A DNA stretch of 9,598 nucleotides, taken from contig JAPUJM010000108.1 of assembly GCA_027296205.1 (NCBI GenBank), positions 1-9,598 on the forward strand. Direction: 5' to 3'. A program made the position numbers and the translations under genes. How positions within the stretch are numbered: the first letter of the stretch is position 1; every line of letters starts with the position of its first letter. This stretch comes from Actinomycetota bacterium. Its GTDB lineage: Bacteria > Actinomycetota > Acidimicrobiia > Spongiisociales > ZC4RG35. This document shows, piece after piece, positions 1 to 6,340 of this stretch. The notes under the pieces were generated by a model. The model was not told the origin of the DNA and ran no database searches. It was given only the letters and a program-made list of their open reading frames with translations.

Positions 1-1210
1 TGGCCGCCGCGTCCTCACGGATCCCCTCCTTGAACTCATGAAGTGGCCGAGGCCCGAGTTCGAGAACCCTTCGCATCACTGTGAGCACCGACTGCTCGAA
101 ATTGCGAAATCCGGTTTCTTTCCCGGTGAGGCCAAGAACGAGGTCGGTGATCGTCTCTGTCTTGAACCCCGCCCAGGTGACCCGCTCGACCTGAGATGGC
201 GTCGCATCTATCGCCCCCTTGCGAATCAGGTCGAACAGAGTCGCCGTGAACTCCTTCTCCGTCACGGCGCCCTGGGAGAGGAGAGCTCCGACCTCGGCGG
301 GCGCCATGTCGGTCGGTGGCTCGTGCTCGTATTCCTGGTCGTAGTCCACCCGGGGCTCTTTCCCGTAGAACCAGTAGATGAGACCACCGAGGCCGAGGAC
401 GATCGCAACCGCGACAACTGCTCCGGCGACGAGTCCCGTGGTCTGGGCGGCGGCAGCCGCTTCGACTTCTTCCTCAAAATTGGCTTCCTCATCGAGAATC
501 CGCTGCAGACCATCTCCCGAAGTCACCGTGGCACCACCGGTGCCCGACAGCAATGCGGCCGGGAAGACCACGCGCAGCTCGACCCACTGCTCTGCGGGGA
601 CACCCCGGGCCTCGAGAGACGGCGATGTCCCGTCATCGCCCAATGAGGTCGAACCGTTGACGCCCAGAGGGTGACCCCACACCAGCACGTCTCCTGCTTC
701 GGCCCCGTCGGGGATCAGCATGCGAGCGGTGAGACGGTCGAGCCCCACAGCCCACTGATCGCCCCAGACCTGGATATTGACGTCAACGACGTCGTCGTAG
801 ACAGTGGCAAGGCCTGCCATCTCGTAGATCAACTCGAAGGTGCGCTGCTCGTCGCGACTGTCGTGGTGCCAGACAACTCGAACAAAGTCACGATGTTGCT
901 CCACTCCGTATGACCCCGAAGGTGAGAAGCACCCGAGCGACGTGCAACCACCGGTTCGGTAGGAACCGCCCTCGTCGCCCACCGATATGACTTCGATACT
1001 CTCTCCGGGACGCAAGGGAATGTCGCGGAAGGCGCCCGCGTATTCTCCCGAGAAGTCAAAGGTCAGCAATTCGGAAACGTTGAGCGATCCATCATCGTTG
1101 ACGACCACGGTCACGTCGGCGTTTGCCATCCAGAACGACTTGGCGAGAGCCGGAGTGGCCGGCAGGACCACCAGAGCGGTGGCGATCAGAAGCCTGAGTC
1201 TTCTCTTCAA
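1..1210 (-). CDS. DUF2207 (YciQ-like) predicted membrane protein, C-terminus cut off by the window edge
   Basis: The reading frame is open from a TTG at 1210 to the left edge, giving 403 codons without a stop. A signal peptide or N-terminal anchor is visible (MKRRLRLLIATALVV...ALA, residues 1-23). An extracytoplasmic beta-rich region follows, with the family pattern 'VNDDGSLNVSE' then 'FRDIPL' (residues 37-66). One clear transmembrane helix lies at about 258-281, followed at once by 'YWFYGKEP', an acidic linker and 'PPTDMAPAEVGALL' (298-311). That order is typical of DUF2207 proteins: exported domain, helix, then cytoplasmic region. The usual later helices and C-terminal tail would lie outside the window. 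It starts 7 nt after the lemA stop, with AGGAG at 1219-1215, so co-translation with lemA is likely. Family function is unknown; an envelope role is inferred from topology. The TTG start is supported by the signal peptide beginning exactly there. Confidence 0.85.
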   Translation of the reverse strand, partial: MKRRLRLLIATALVVLPATPALAKSFWMANADVTVVVNDDGSLNVSELLTFDFSGEYAGAFRDIPLRPGESIEVISVGDEGGSYRTGGCTSLGCFSPSGSYGVEQHRDFVRVVWHHDSRDEQRTFELIYEMAGLATVYDDVVDVNIQVWGDQWAVGLDRLTARMLIPDGAEAGDVLVWGHPLGVNGSTSLGDDGTSPSLEARGVPAEQWVELRVVFPAALLSGTGGATVTSGDGLQRILDEEANFEEEVEAAAAAQTTGLVAGAVVAVAIVLGLGGLIYWFYGKEPRVDYDQEYEHEPPTDMAPAEVGALLSQGAVTEKEFTATLFDLIRKGAIDATPSQVERVTWAGFKTETITDLVLGLTGKETGFRNFEQSVLTVMRRVLELGPRPLHEFKEGIREDAAA

Positions 1211-1214
1211 CAGA

Positions 1215-1219
1215 CTCCT
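1215..1219 (-). promoter_or_regulatory. Ribosome binding site for the DUF2207 gene (TTG start)
   Basis: AGGAG overlaps the lemA stop codon (TAG, 1220-1218) and sits 4 nt before the TTG at 1210. It supports the non-ATG start and translational coupling to lemA. The spacing is on the short side. Confidence 0.5.
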
Positions 1220-1766
1220 AGAACTCGACCTTCGGGGCCTCCTCGGCCTCATCCCCGGCCTCGAAGAACTCACGGGCATCGAAATTGAACATCGAGGCAA
1301 CGATATTGGTCGGAATCTGCTGAACCTTGTTGTTGTAGGTGAGAACCGTGTCGTTGTAAATCTGCCGGCTCACCGCAATCTTGTTCTCGGTCTCCTCGAG
1401 ATCCTCCTGGAGACTGGCGAAGTTGTCAGACGCCCTCAACTCGGGGTAGTCCTCGGCCACGGCAAAGAGCTGCCGGAGTGCCTGAGTCAGGAAGTTCTCA
1501 GCTTGTGCCTGCTCGGCGGGCCCCTGGGCAGCCTGGGCTCCACCACGCGCCTGAGTGACCCGCTCGAAGGTCTCCAGCTCGTGGGTGGCGTATCCCTTCA
1601 CAGTCTCGACGAGGTTGGGAATCAGGTCGTAGCGACGCTTCAGCTGGACGTCAACCTGTGCCCAAGAGTTGTCGACGCGATTGCGGTCTCGAATCAACCC
1701 GTTGTAGATGACGACGAAAACCACGGCGAACAACCCGAGGACGCCGATCAAGATGAGCCATGCCAC
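1218..1766 (-). CDS. lemA: LemA family protein
   Basis: This 182-residue protein begins at a GTG. An in-frame stop lies four codons upstream (1778-1776), so this is the first possible start. One N-terminal transmembrane helix (about residues 3-21) is followed by the LemA signature: 'LIRDRNRVDNSWAQVDVQ' (24-41) and 'KRRYDLIPNLVETVKGYA' (43-60). The rest is an alpha-helical, coiled-coil-rich domain, including 'LQEDLEETENKIAVSRQIYND', and an acidic C-terminus. Length and organisation match complete family members. LemA proteins are membrane-anchored with unknown molecular role and are often adjacent to DUF2207 or TPM-domain membrane proteins, as here. No Shine-Dalgarno is visible, but a TAAGCT box lies 6 nt upstream of the GTG, so the gene may have its own leaderless transcript as well as read-through from the upstream operon (22-nt gap). 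Confidence 0.95.
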   Translation of the reverse strand: MAWLILIGVLGLFAVVFVVIYNGLIRDRNRVDNSWAQVDVQLKRRYDLIPNLVETVKGYATHELETFERVTQARGGAQAAQGPAEQAQAENFLTQALRQLFAVAEDYPELRASDNFASLQEDLEETENKIAVSRQIYNDTVLTYNNKVQQIPTNIVASMFNFDAREFFEAGDEAEEAPKVEF

Positions 1767-1772
1767 GGGGTG

Positions 1773-1778
1773 AGCTTA
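1773..1778 (-). promoter_or_regulatory. Possible -10 box of a leaderless lemA promoter
   Basis: TAAGCT fits the TANNNT pattern of actinobacterial -10 elements and ends 6 nt before the lemA GTG, where a transcript would start at the start codon itself. No convincing -35 is seen, and there is no Shine-Dalgarno that would argue for a leader. It is inferred from position only. Confidence 0.3.
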
Positions 1779-1788
1779 GGTAGATCGG

Positions 1789-2451
1789 CTAACGCTTTTG
1801 TGGTGGCGCCAGGCCGTCGACCGCAGCTGCCCAGTCGTCGGGCAAGTCGATGGGGGAAGGCCTTGACATCAGCCGGAGATGCAGATCCGATGCGGGTCCT
1901 TCCACCCTCACCACCGGGTCTCCCTGTCCATACACCCATGTCCGGTCAAGATCGAGAGCCGCCACTTCCATCGCTCTCAGGTCGCCGAGATGGGGCAGCC
2001 AGGTGCCGGCAAACTCGTCGAGCCCCGCCTCCGCGACCAGATTGGTGAGTGGCTCGTTTCTGGCCACGGCCTGCTCTCCGTCCCAACGGTGGACCCCGGT
2101 CTCGACCACCATGCGTCTCTCCCAGGAACCGATGTTCCCGTCCGGCCCAAACGACCAGACCGGAGCGGCCGGGTCCGCATCTCTCAGTTCCAGCAGCAAC
2201 TCTTCGAGGGTTTCCTCGTACCAGTCGGTCGGGTCCATGCTCTCCGGCAAACGAGGAGCCGAGATTCTCTCCGCTGGATGCCGGCGACAGACAAGGACAG
2301 TGCGGCCAAGAATCGACGCCGTGTGCGAAGCGAGATCGGCGAGAGTCCAATCGGGGTACTGAGGCACAGGCCTTCCCGGGTCCTGGCGGACCGCAAGAGC
2401 CAGCCGCCTCCCCTCAGACTCGATCGACGCGAGATTCTCAGCGGAGAGCAC
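1789..2451 (-). CDS. Maleylpyruvate isomerase-like (MDMPI / DinB-fold) metal-binding protein
   Basis: This 220-residue protein has the look of the mycothiol-dependent maleylpyruvate isomerase (MDMPI) N-terminal domain. It shows 'DWTLADLASHTASILGR' (residues 34-50) and then 'ERRMVVETGVHRWDGEQA' (111-128). H43, E117 and H121 sit where the DinB-like four-helix bundle holds its metal ligands (His, then Glu-x3-His). The C-terminal part (about 140-215) resembles the small MDMPI C-terminal domain. Family members include thiol-dependent isomerases and transferases and many proteins of unknown activity, so the substrate here cannot be named. It starts at GTG and overlaps the end of sucD by 14 nt; a GAGG at 2464-2461 is a possible ribosome site, 9 nt before the start. 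It is the fourth gene of the apparent operon, ahead of lemA. A metabolic link to succinyl-CoA chemistry is only inferred from position. Confidence 0.8.
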   Translation of the reverse strand: MLSAENLASIESEGRRLALAVRQDPGRPVPQYPDWTLADLASHTASILGRTVLVCRRHPAERISAPRLPESMDPTDWYEETLEELLLELRDADPAAPVWSFGPDGNIGSWERRMVVETGVHRWDGEQAVARNEPLTNLVAEAGLDEFAGTWLPHLGDLRAMEVAALDLDRTWVYGQGDPVVRVEGPASDLHLRLMSRPSPIDLPDDWAAAVDGLAPPQKR

Positions 2452-3361
2452 GGACCATCGCCTCGCCCATGTCGGAGGGTGTCTCGGCCACGACGATCCC
2501 CGCCACCGTCATGGCTTCGATCTTGGCACGGGCGGTCCCCTTGCCACCCGAGACGATGGCTCCGGCATGTCCCATCCTTTTTCCGGGAGGCGCCGTGGTC
2601 CCGGCGATGAACCCGGCGACGGGCTTGGTCATCTCAGACTTCACGTACTCGGCGGCTTCCTCTTCTGCCGTGCCTCCGATCTCACCGATCATCACCACGC
2701 CCTCGGTCTCGTCGTCTGCCTGAAACATCTCTAGAACGTCGACAAAATCCGTTCCGTTGACGGGGTCACCACCGATTCCCACCGCCGTGGTCTGGCCGAG
2801 CTGGAGTTGAGTCACTTGATGAACCGCCTCATAAGTGAGGGTGCCCGATCGGGAGACAACGCCGATCCTTCCCCGCTGGTGGATGTACCCGGGCATGATT
2901 CCGATCTTGCACTCACCGGGAGTGATGACCCCGGGGCAGTTGGGACCGACGAGCCGGGTCCCACTTCCCTCCAGATATCGTTTGGCTTTGATCATGTCGG
3001 CAACGGGGATGCCCTCGGTGATGGCTACCACCAGTGCGATCCCGGCGGCGGCGGCTTCCATGATGGCGTCGGCTGCAAACGGAGGGGGAACGTAAACGAC
3101 GGTGGCGTTGGCGCCGGTCCCGGCCACAGCTTCTCTCACCGTTGCATAGATCGGGAGGTCGGCTGTGTAGGTGTCGCCACGTCCGGCTACTCCCGAGTGG
3201 TCGGTCTCCCCCTCGAAATGGAACTCGGTCCCGGCGCGTGACGGGTGCACCGCACCGACCATTCGGGTCCCATAGGCGATGGCCTTGTCCGTGTGGAACT
3301 GGCCTGTCTTGCCGAGACCCTGAACGAGCACCTTGGTGTTCCTGTCGACGAGAATGCTCAC
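2438..3361 (-). CDS. sucD: Succinyl-CoA ligase (ADP/GDP-forming), alpha subunit
   Basis: The alpha subunit of the TCA-cycle enzyme that interconverts succinyl-CoA + NDP + Pi and succinate + NTP + CoA. It binds CoA in an N-terminal Rossmann domain and carries the phosphohistidine. Visible are 'VGPNCPGVITPGECKIGI' (138-155), 'VSRSGTLTYEA' (169-179), 'GIGGDPVNGT' (195-204), 'MIGEIGG' (224-230) and 'GKRMGHAGAI' (260-269) with phospho-acceptor H265. The N-terminal domain is unusual. The CoA loop reads QGLGKTGQFH, one residue shorter than the common QGFTGSQGTFH. A stretch of about 19 extra residues (roughly 46-68, acidic and His-rich) sits between 'VHPSRAG' and 'LPIYATVREA', giving 307 residues against about 289 in E. 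coli. The GTG start overlaps the sucC stop (GTGA, 4 nt), with GGAG 5 nt upstream at 3370-3367, so it is translationally coupled to sucC. Confidence 0.96.
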   Translation of the reverse strand: MSILVDRNTKVLVQGLGKTGQFHTDKAIAYGTRMVGAVHPSRAGTEFHFEGETDHSGVAGRGDTYTADLPIYATVREAVAGTGANATVVYVPPPFAADAIMEAAAAGIALVVAITEGIPVADMIKAKRYLEGSGTRLVGPNCPGVITPGECKIGIMPGYIHQRGRIGVVSRSGTLTYEAVHQVTQLQLGQTTAVGIGGDPVNGTDFVDVLEMFQADDETEGVVMIGEIGGTAEEEAAEYVKSEMTKPVAGFIAGTTAPPGKRMGHAGAIVSGGKGTARAKIEAMTVAGIVVAETPSDMGEAMVRALR

Positions 3362-4587
3362 AAGTTCTCCGTCAACTGGAGAATCTTCTCGGCTCCATCC
3401 CGAAGACTGTCGGCGTTGGTCACTTCCAGGCCCGAATCCTCGATGATCTGTCTACCCAGGTCGACGTTGGTGCCTTCGAGGCGTACCACCAGTGGCACCT
3501 CCAGACCGACCCGATTGACCGCCTCCACAATGCCGGTGGCGATGACATCACAACGCATGATGCCACCGAAGATGTTGACGAATATGCCCTTGACGTGGGG
3601 ATCACTGGTGATGATCTGAAAGGCTGTCGTCACCTGATCGGCGGTTGCGCCACCCCCCACGTCCAAGAAGTTGGCCGGCTCGCCACCGACATGTTTTATG
3701 GTGTCCATGGTTGCCATGGCGAGACCGGCTCCGTTGACCAGACATCCGATGGTTCCATCGAGTTTGATGTAATTGAGCCCCGAGTTCTTGGCGGCGACTT
3801 CGGCGGGATCCTCCTCGGTCTCATCCCTCATGTCGGCAATATCCGGATGCCGGTACAGAGAGTTGTCATCGAAGGCCACCTTGGCGTCGAGAGCCATGAC
3901 CTCGCCTGCAGTGGTCACCACCAGAGGGTTGATCTCGATGAGATCAGTGTCGAGTTCGGTGGCCGCGTCTGCGAGCGCCTTGACAAACCGGACGAAGTTC
4001 TTGGCGGCGTCACCCTCCATCCCGAGCCCGTGGGCCAGTTCGTTGGCCTGAAATCCGGCCAACCCGATGGCCGGATCGATCTCCGATCTCACAATCTTCT
4101 GAGGAGTCTCCTCGGCGACCCTCTCGATCTCGACACCGCCCTCTGTGGAGGCCATGACGATGTTGCGTGAGGCAGAACGATCAAGGAGCACCGCAAGGTA
4201 GAGCTCCCTGGCGATATCGATCCCTTGCTCGACATATAGACGACTGACCTTCTTACCTTCCTCGCCGGTCTGGATCGTGACGAGGGTGCTGCCGAGCATT
4301 CGCTTGGCAAGCTCTCGCACTGCTTCTTCCGCAGCACCGGGGCCACCGGCGATTCCGTCGGTGATGACGTTGACACCACGCACGCCGGGGTGCTCTTCGA
4401 AGGTGCCCTTGCCCCGGCCCCCGGCGTGAATCTGAGCCTTGAGAACGACGACTGGATTGCCCGACTCTTCGATCAGAGGCCGGACCGCAGCCACCGCCTC
4501 ATCGACCGTCCTGGCCACCCTGCCCAGCGGCACGGGGATGCCCCGGGCGGCCATGAGGAGCTTCGCCTGATGCTCGTGGATCTTCAA
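3358..4587 (-). CDS. sucC: Succinyl-CoA ligase (ADP/GDP-forming), beta subunit
   Basis: The 409-residue beta subunit partners SucD. It carries the ATP-grasp nucleotide-binding fold and the succinate site. Visible are the family N-terminus 'MKIHEHQAKLLMAARGIPVP', the grasp lysine and glycine loop 'VVLKAQIHAGGRGKG' (47-61), 'EINPLVV' (218-224) with N220 and D234 as likely Mg ligands, the ligase signature 'CLVNGAGLAMATMD' (282-295), 'LDVGGGA' (308-314), 'NIFGGIMRCD' (338-347) and 'VVRLEGTN' (367-374). It is slightly longer than E. coli SucC, mainly through the 60-110 segment, a variation common in the family. ATP or GTP preference cannot be told by eye. The TTG start is chosen because it coincides with the conserved first residue and follows a strong purine-rich ribosome site. 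It lies 17 nt after the B12-subunit gene and overlaps sucD by 4 nt. Confidence 0.96.
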   Translation of the reverse strand: MKIHEHQAKLLMAARGIPVPLGRVARTVDEAVAAVRPLIEESGNPVVVLKAQIHAGGRGKGTFEEHPGVRGVNVITDGIAGGPGAAEEAVRELAKRMLGSTLVTIQTGEEGKKVSRLYVEQGIDIARELYLAVLLDRSASRNIVMASTEGGVEIERVAEETPQKIVRSEIDPAIGLAGFQANELAHGLGMEGDAAKNFVRFVKALADAATELDTDLIEINPLVVTTAGEVMALDAKVAFDDNSLYRHPDIADMRDETEEDPAEVAAKNSGLNYIKLDGTIGCLVNGAGLAMATMDTIKHVGGEPANFLDVGGGATADQVTTAFQIITSDPHVKGIFVNIFGGIMRCDVIATGIVEAVNRVGLEVPLVVRLEGTNVDLGRQIIEDSGLEVTNADSLRDGAEKILQLTENL

Positions 4588-4590
4588 TTG

Positions 4591-4601
4591 CTTCCTTTCC
4601 T
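4591..4601 (-). promoter_or_regulatory. Strong ribosome binding site deciding the TTG start of sucC
   Basis: AGGAAAGGAAG lies entirely in the 17-nt gap after the preceding stop codon and ends 3 nt before the TTG at 4587. It fixes this rare start, and it contrasts with several other genes in the window that have no Shine-Dalgarno at all. Confidence 0.65.
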
Positions 4602-4604
4602 CAC

Positions 4605-5000
4605 TTAGACCTTGCTGGGGACGTTGGCATCAACCCACGAAGCGATCTCGTCGAGTGGGGTCCCCGGCGTGAATATCGTCGCGATGCCCGCTTCGTGGAG
4701 ACCCGGGATGTCCGCTTCGGGAATCACCCCTCCTCCGAAGACGACGACGTTGGCCGCATCCCGGTCGGCTAGCTGCTCCACGACCTGGGGGAACAGGGTC
4801 TTGTGGGCGCCGGAGAGAGAAGAGAGACCAACCGCATCGACGTCCTCCTGAATGGCCGTCCTGGCGATCTGGGCGGGAGTCTGATGAAGTCCGGAGTAGA
4901 TCACCTCAAACCCGGCATCGCGAAGGGCCCGTGCGATCACCTTGGCGCCACGGTCGTGCCCGTCGAGACCTGGTTTTGCAATGAGAATTCGGCGTGGCAT
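4605..5000 (-). CDS. Stand-alone cobalamin-binding subunit of a methylmalonyl-CoA mutase-type enzyme
   Basis: This 131-residue protein is a single B12-binding Rossmann domain equivalent to the C-terminal domain of methylmalonyl-CoA mutase. It shows 'LIAKPGLDGHDRGAKVIARAL' split over residues 6-26 with the DxHxxG motif (D13, H15, G18; H15 is the expected lower axial ligand of cobalt), 'VGLSSLSGAH' with SxL at S60-L62, and 'VVFGGGVIPEADI' (86-98) with the glycine pair that packs on the cofactor tail. Such short subunits pair with a separate catalytic chain of about 550 residues in methylmalonyl-, isobutyryl- or related acyl-CoA mutases. That chain is not in the window, so substrate specificity is open. 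The gene leads the sucCD operon, which favours methylmalonyl-CoA/succinyl-CoA. The ATG gives the standard family N-terminus 'MPRRILIAKPGLDGHD'; no Shine-Dalgarno is visible. Confidence 0.9.
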   Translation of the reverse strand: MPRRILIAKPGLDGHDRGAKVIARALRDAGFEVIYSGLHQTPAQIARTAIQEDVDAVGLSSLSGAHKTLFPQVVEQLADRDAANVVVFGGGVIPEADIPGLHEAGIATIFTPGTPLDEIASWVDANVPSKV

Positions 5001-5010
5001 GGGCGTGAGA

Positions 5011-5016
5011 ACAGTA
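5011..5016 (-). promoter_or_regulatory. Possible -10 box upstream of the B12-subunit/sucCD operon
   Basis: TACTGT matches TANNNT and ends 10 nt before the ATG at 5000. No Shine-Dalgarno lies between, so a transcript with a leader of only a few bases is possible. The spacing is a little long for a strictly leaderless start and no -35 is convincing. I see no adenosylcobalamin-riboswitch-like B12 box in 5001-5213. Confidence 0.25.
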
Positions 5017-5200
5017 GTTCGCCAGAGTGGCCCAAGAGTGGGCGCTGTCGAGCGCCTCCAAGCTGGTGATTCCCGACGTCGGCACGGGATATCCCTCGGC
5101 TACCACGGTCGTCATGAGTTGCGACCACTATCGCACGGTGATCCGACCGCTCGACGGTGGCCACTTCGAGCTGCTGTCTTTCGATAGCGAGTGAAACACC

Positions 5201-5206
5201 TACGCT
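5201..5206 (+). promoter_or_regulatory. Likely -10 box of a leaderless tal promoter
   Basis: TACGCT ends 7 nt before the ATG at 5214, the expected distance from a -10 element to a transcription start at the start codon. There is no Shine-Dalgarno upstream of that ATG. The -35 candidate (TTTCGA, 5179-5184, 16-nt spacer) is weak. Confidence 0.4.
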
Positions 5207-5213
5207 TGAGACC

Positions 5214-6311
5214 ATGACGAACTCCAATCTTCATGGCCTGGCTGCCGCGGGAGTCAGCGTCTGGTCGGACCAGATCTCCAAGGCGATGCTCGACTCGGGC
5301 GAGTTGGCACGACGCGTCGAGCAGGACGCTGTGAGCGGGGTGACCTCCAACCCCACCATCTTCGCCGGGGCCATCGTCGGGTCCGACGACTACACCGGCC
5401 AACTACAGGATCTGAAGACAGCGGGCACATCGACGGAGGCAATAGTCAAGAGCCTCATGACCGATGACATCAAAGGGGCGTGCGACGTGCTCGCTGATGT
5501 TCACCTATCCACCGAGGGACGGGACGGCTTCGTCTCCGTCGAGGTCTCACCGACTCTTGCCGGCGACACCGAGGCCACCGTCGCCGAGGCCCGCGACTGG
5601 GTCAAGCAGATCAACCGACCCAATCTCCTGGTCAAGGTGCCGGCAACGCCGGCTGGTCTTCCGGCCATCCGCCGTCTCATCGGCGAAGGCATCTCCGTGA
5701 ATGTGACTCTCATCTTCTCGCTCCAGCGCTACGCCGACGTGATCGACGCCTACCTATCCGGTTTGGACGACTTCAACACCGTGGGCGGAGATCTTTCGAC
5801 AGTTGCCTCTGTTGCGTCGTTTTTCGTCTCGCGATTCGATTCCGAGGTTGATTCTCGACTGGAGGGTGTCGGCACCGGGGAAGCCCGAGCCCTGATGGGT
5901 GTGGCTGCGGTGGCCAACGCCCGCGTCGCCTACGGCCAGTTCATCAACGACTTCGGCTCTGCCCGCTACGGGATGCTGGCGGGTAAGGGAGCCCGGCCTC
6001 AGAAGCCACTCTGGGCATCTACTTCCACAAAGAGCCCCGCGTACCCGGATCTGCTTTACGTAGAGGGCCTGGTCGCCCCCAACTCCATCAACACAATGCC
6101 ACTGGCGACAATCGAGGCGTATCAGGATCACGGCGATCCCAACCCGAAGACGTTCAACGATTTCGACATCGAGACGGCTCGAGGGGATCTCGCCGCGCTC
6201 GCCGATGTCGGCATCGACTACGACGACGTGGTGCAAACCCTCGAGGATGAGGGTGTCGAGAAGTTCGTGGCCAGTTGGAATGAGCTGCTGGATGGTGTGG
6301 ATCGCGCCTGA
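5214..6311 (+). CDS. tal: Transaldolase
   Basis: Cytoplasmic enzyme of the non-oxidative pentose phosphate pathway. It moves a three-carbon dihydroxyacetone unit between sedoheptulose 7-phosphate and glyceraldehyde 3-phosphate through a lysine Schiff base. The 365 residues match the long actinobacterial/cyanobacterial type (about 370). They show 'GVSVWSDQISKAMLDSGEL' (13-31), 'SGVTSNPTIFAGAI' (41-54), 'FVSVEVSP' (106-113), 'RPNLLVKVPATPAG' (135-148) with Schiff-base lysine K141, 'GISVNVTLIFSLQRY' (159-173), 'VASVASFFVSRFDSEVD' (197-213) and 'KPLWASTSTKSPAYPD' (264-279). The start at 5214 is preferred over an in-frame ATG at 5157, because the family N-terminus begins just after it and a TACGCT box occupies the would-be extension. 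The gene is divergent from the B12/sucCD operon. No zwf, pgi or tkt neighbour is present in the window. Confidence 0.96.
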   Translation: MTNSNLHGLAAAGVSVWSDQISKAMLDSGELARRVEQDAVSGVTSNPTIFAGAIVGSDDYTGQLQDLKTAGTSTEAIVKSLMTDDIKGACDVLADVHLSTEGRDGFVSVEVSPTLAGDTEATVAEARDWVKQINRPNLLVKVPATPAGLPAIRRLIGEGISVNVTLIFSLQRYADVIDAYLSGLDDFNTVGGDLSTVASVASFFVSRFDSEVDSRLEGVGTGEARALMGVAAVANARVAYGQFINDFGSARYGMLAGKGARPQKPLWASTSTKSPAYPDLLYVEGLVAPNSINTMPLATIEAYQDHGDPNPKTFNDFDIETARGDLAALADVGIDYDDVVQTLEDEGVEKFVASWNELLDGVDRA

Positions 6312-6325
6312 TCGGGCTGTTCGGT

Positions 6326-6331
6326 TAGGTT
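6326..6331 (+). promoter_or_regulatory. Possible -10 box before the three-helix membrane protein gene
   Basis: TAGGTT lies in the 29-nt gap after tal, 9 nt before the ATG at 6341. No Shine-Dalgarno is present in the gap, so a short-leader or leaderless transcript is conceivable; read-through from tal is an alternative. Confidence 0.25.
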
Positions 6332-6340
6332 GCTTGCCTC

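Noticed and set aside
987..2610. Long plus-strand frames (987-2048, 1850-2362, 1879-2610) opposite lemA, DUF2207 and the MDMPI gene
   Set aside because: They lie antisense to genes with clear family motifs, have low-complexity Arg/Pro/Ser-rich translations and show no domains. They are shadows of GC-rich coding DNA.
3142..4170. 342-codon plus-strand frame opposite sucC and sucD
   Set aside because: It spans the antisense of two highly conserved genes and its translation shows no recognisable family. It is an artefact of codon bias.
5157..5213. N-terminal extension of transaldolase from the ATG at 5157
   Set aside because: The extra 19 residues do not resemble the family, and the segment contains a good TACGCT -10 box at the right distance from the ATG at 5214.
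5001..5213. Adenosylcobalamin riboswitch ahead of the B12-subunit operon
   Set aside because: I looked on the minus strand for a B12-box-like segment and long paired regions and saw none. The 213-bp gap shows only short chance repeats, such as CTATCG with CGATAG at 5182-5187.
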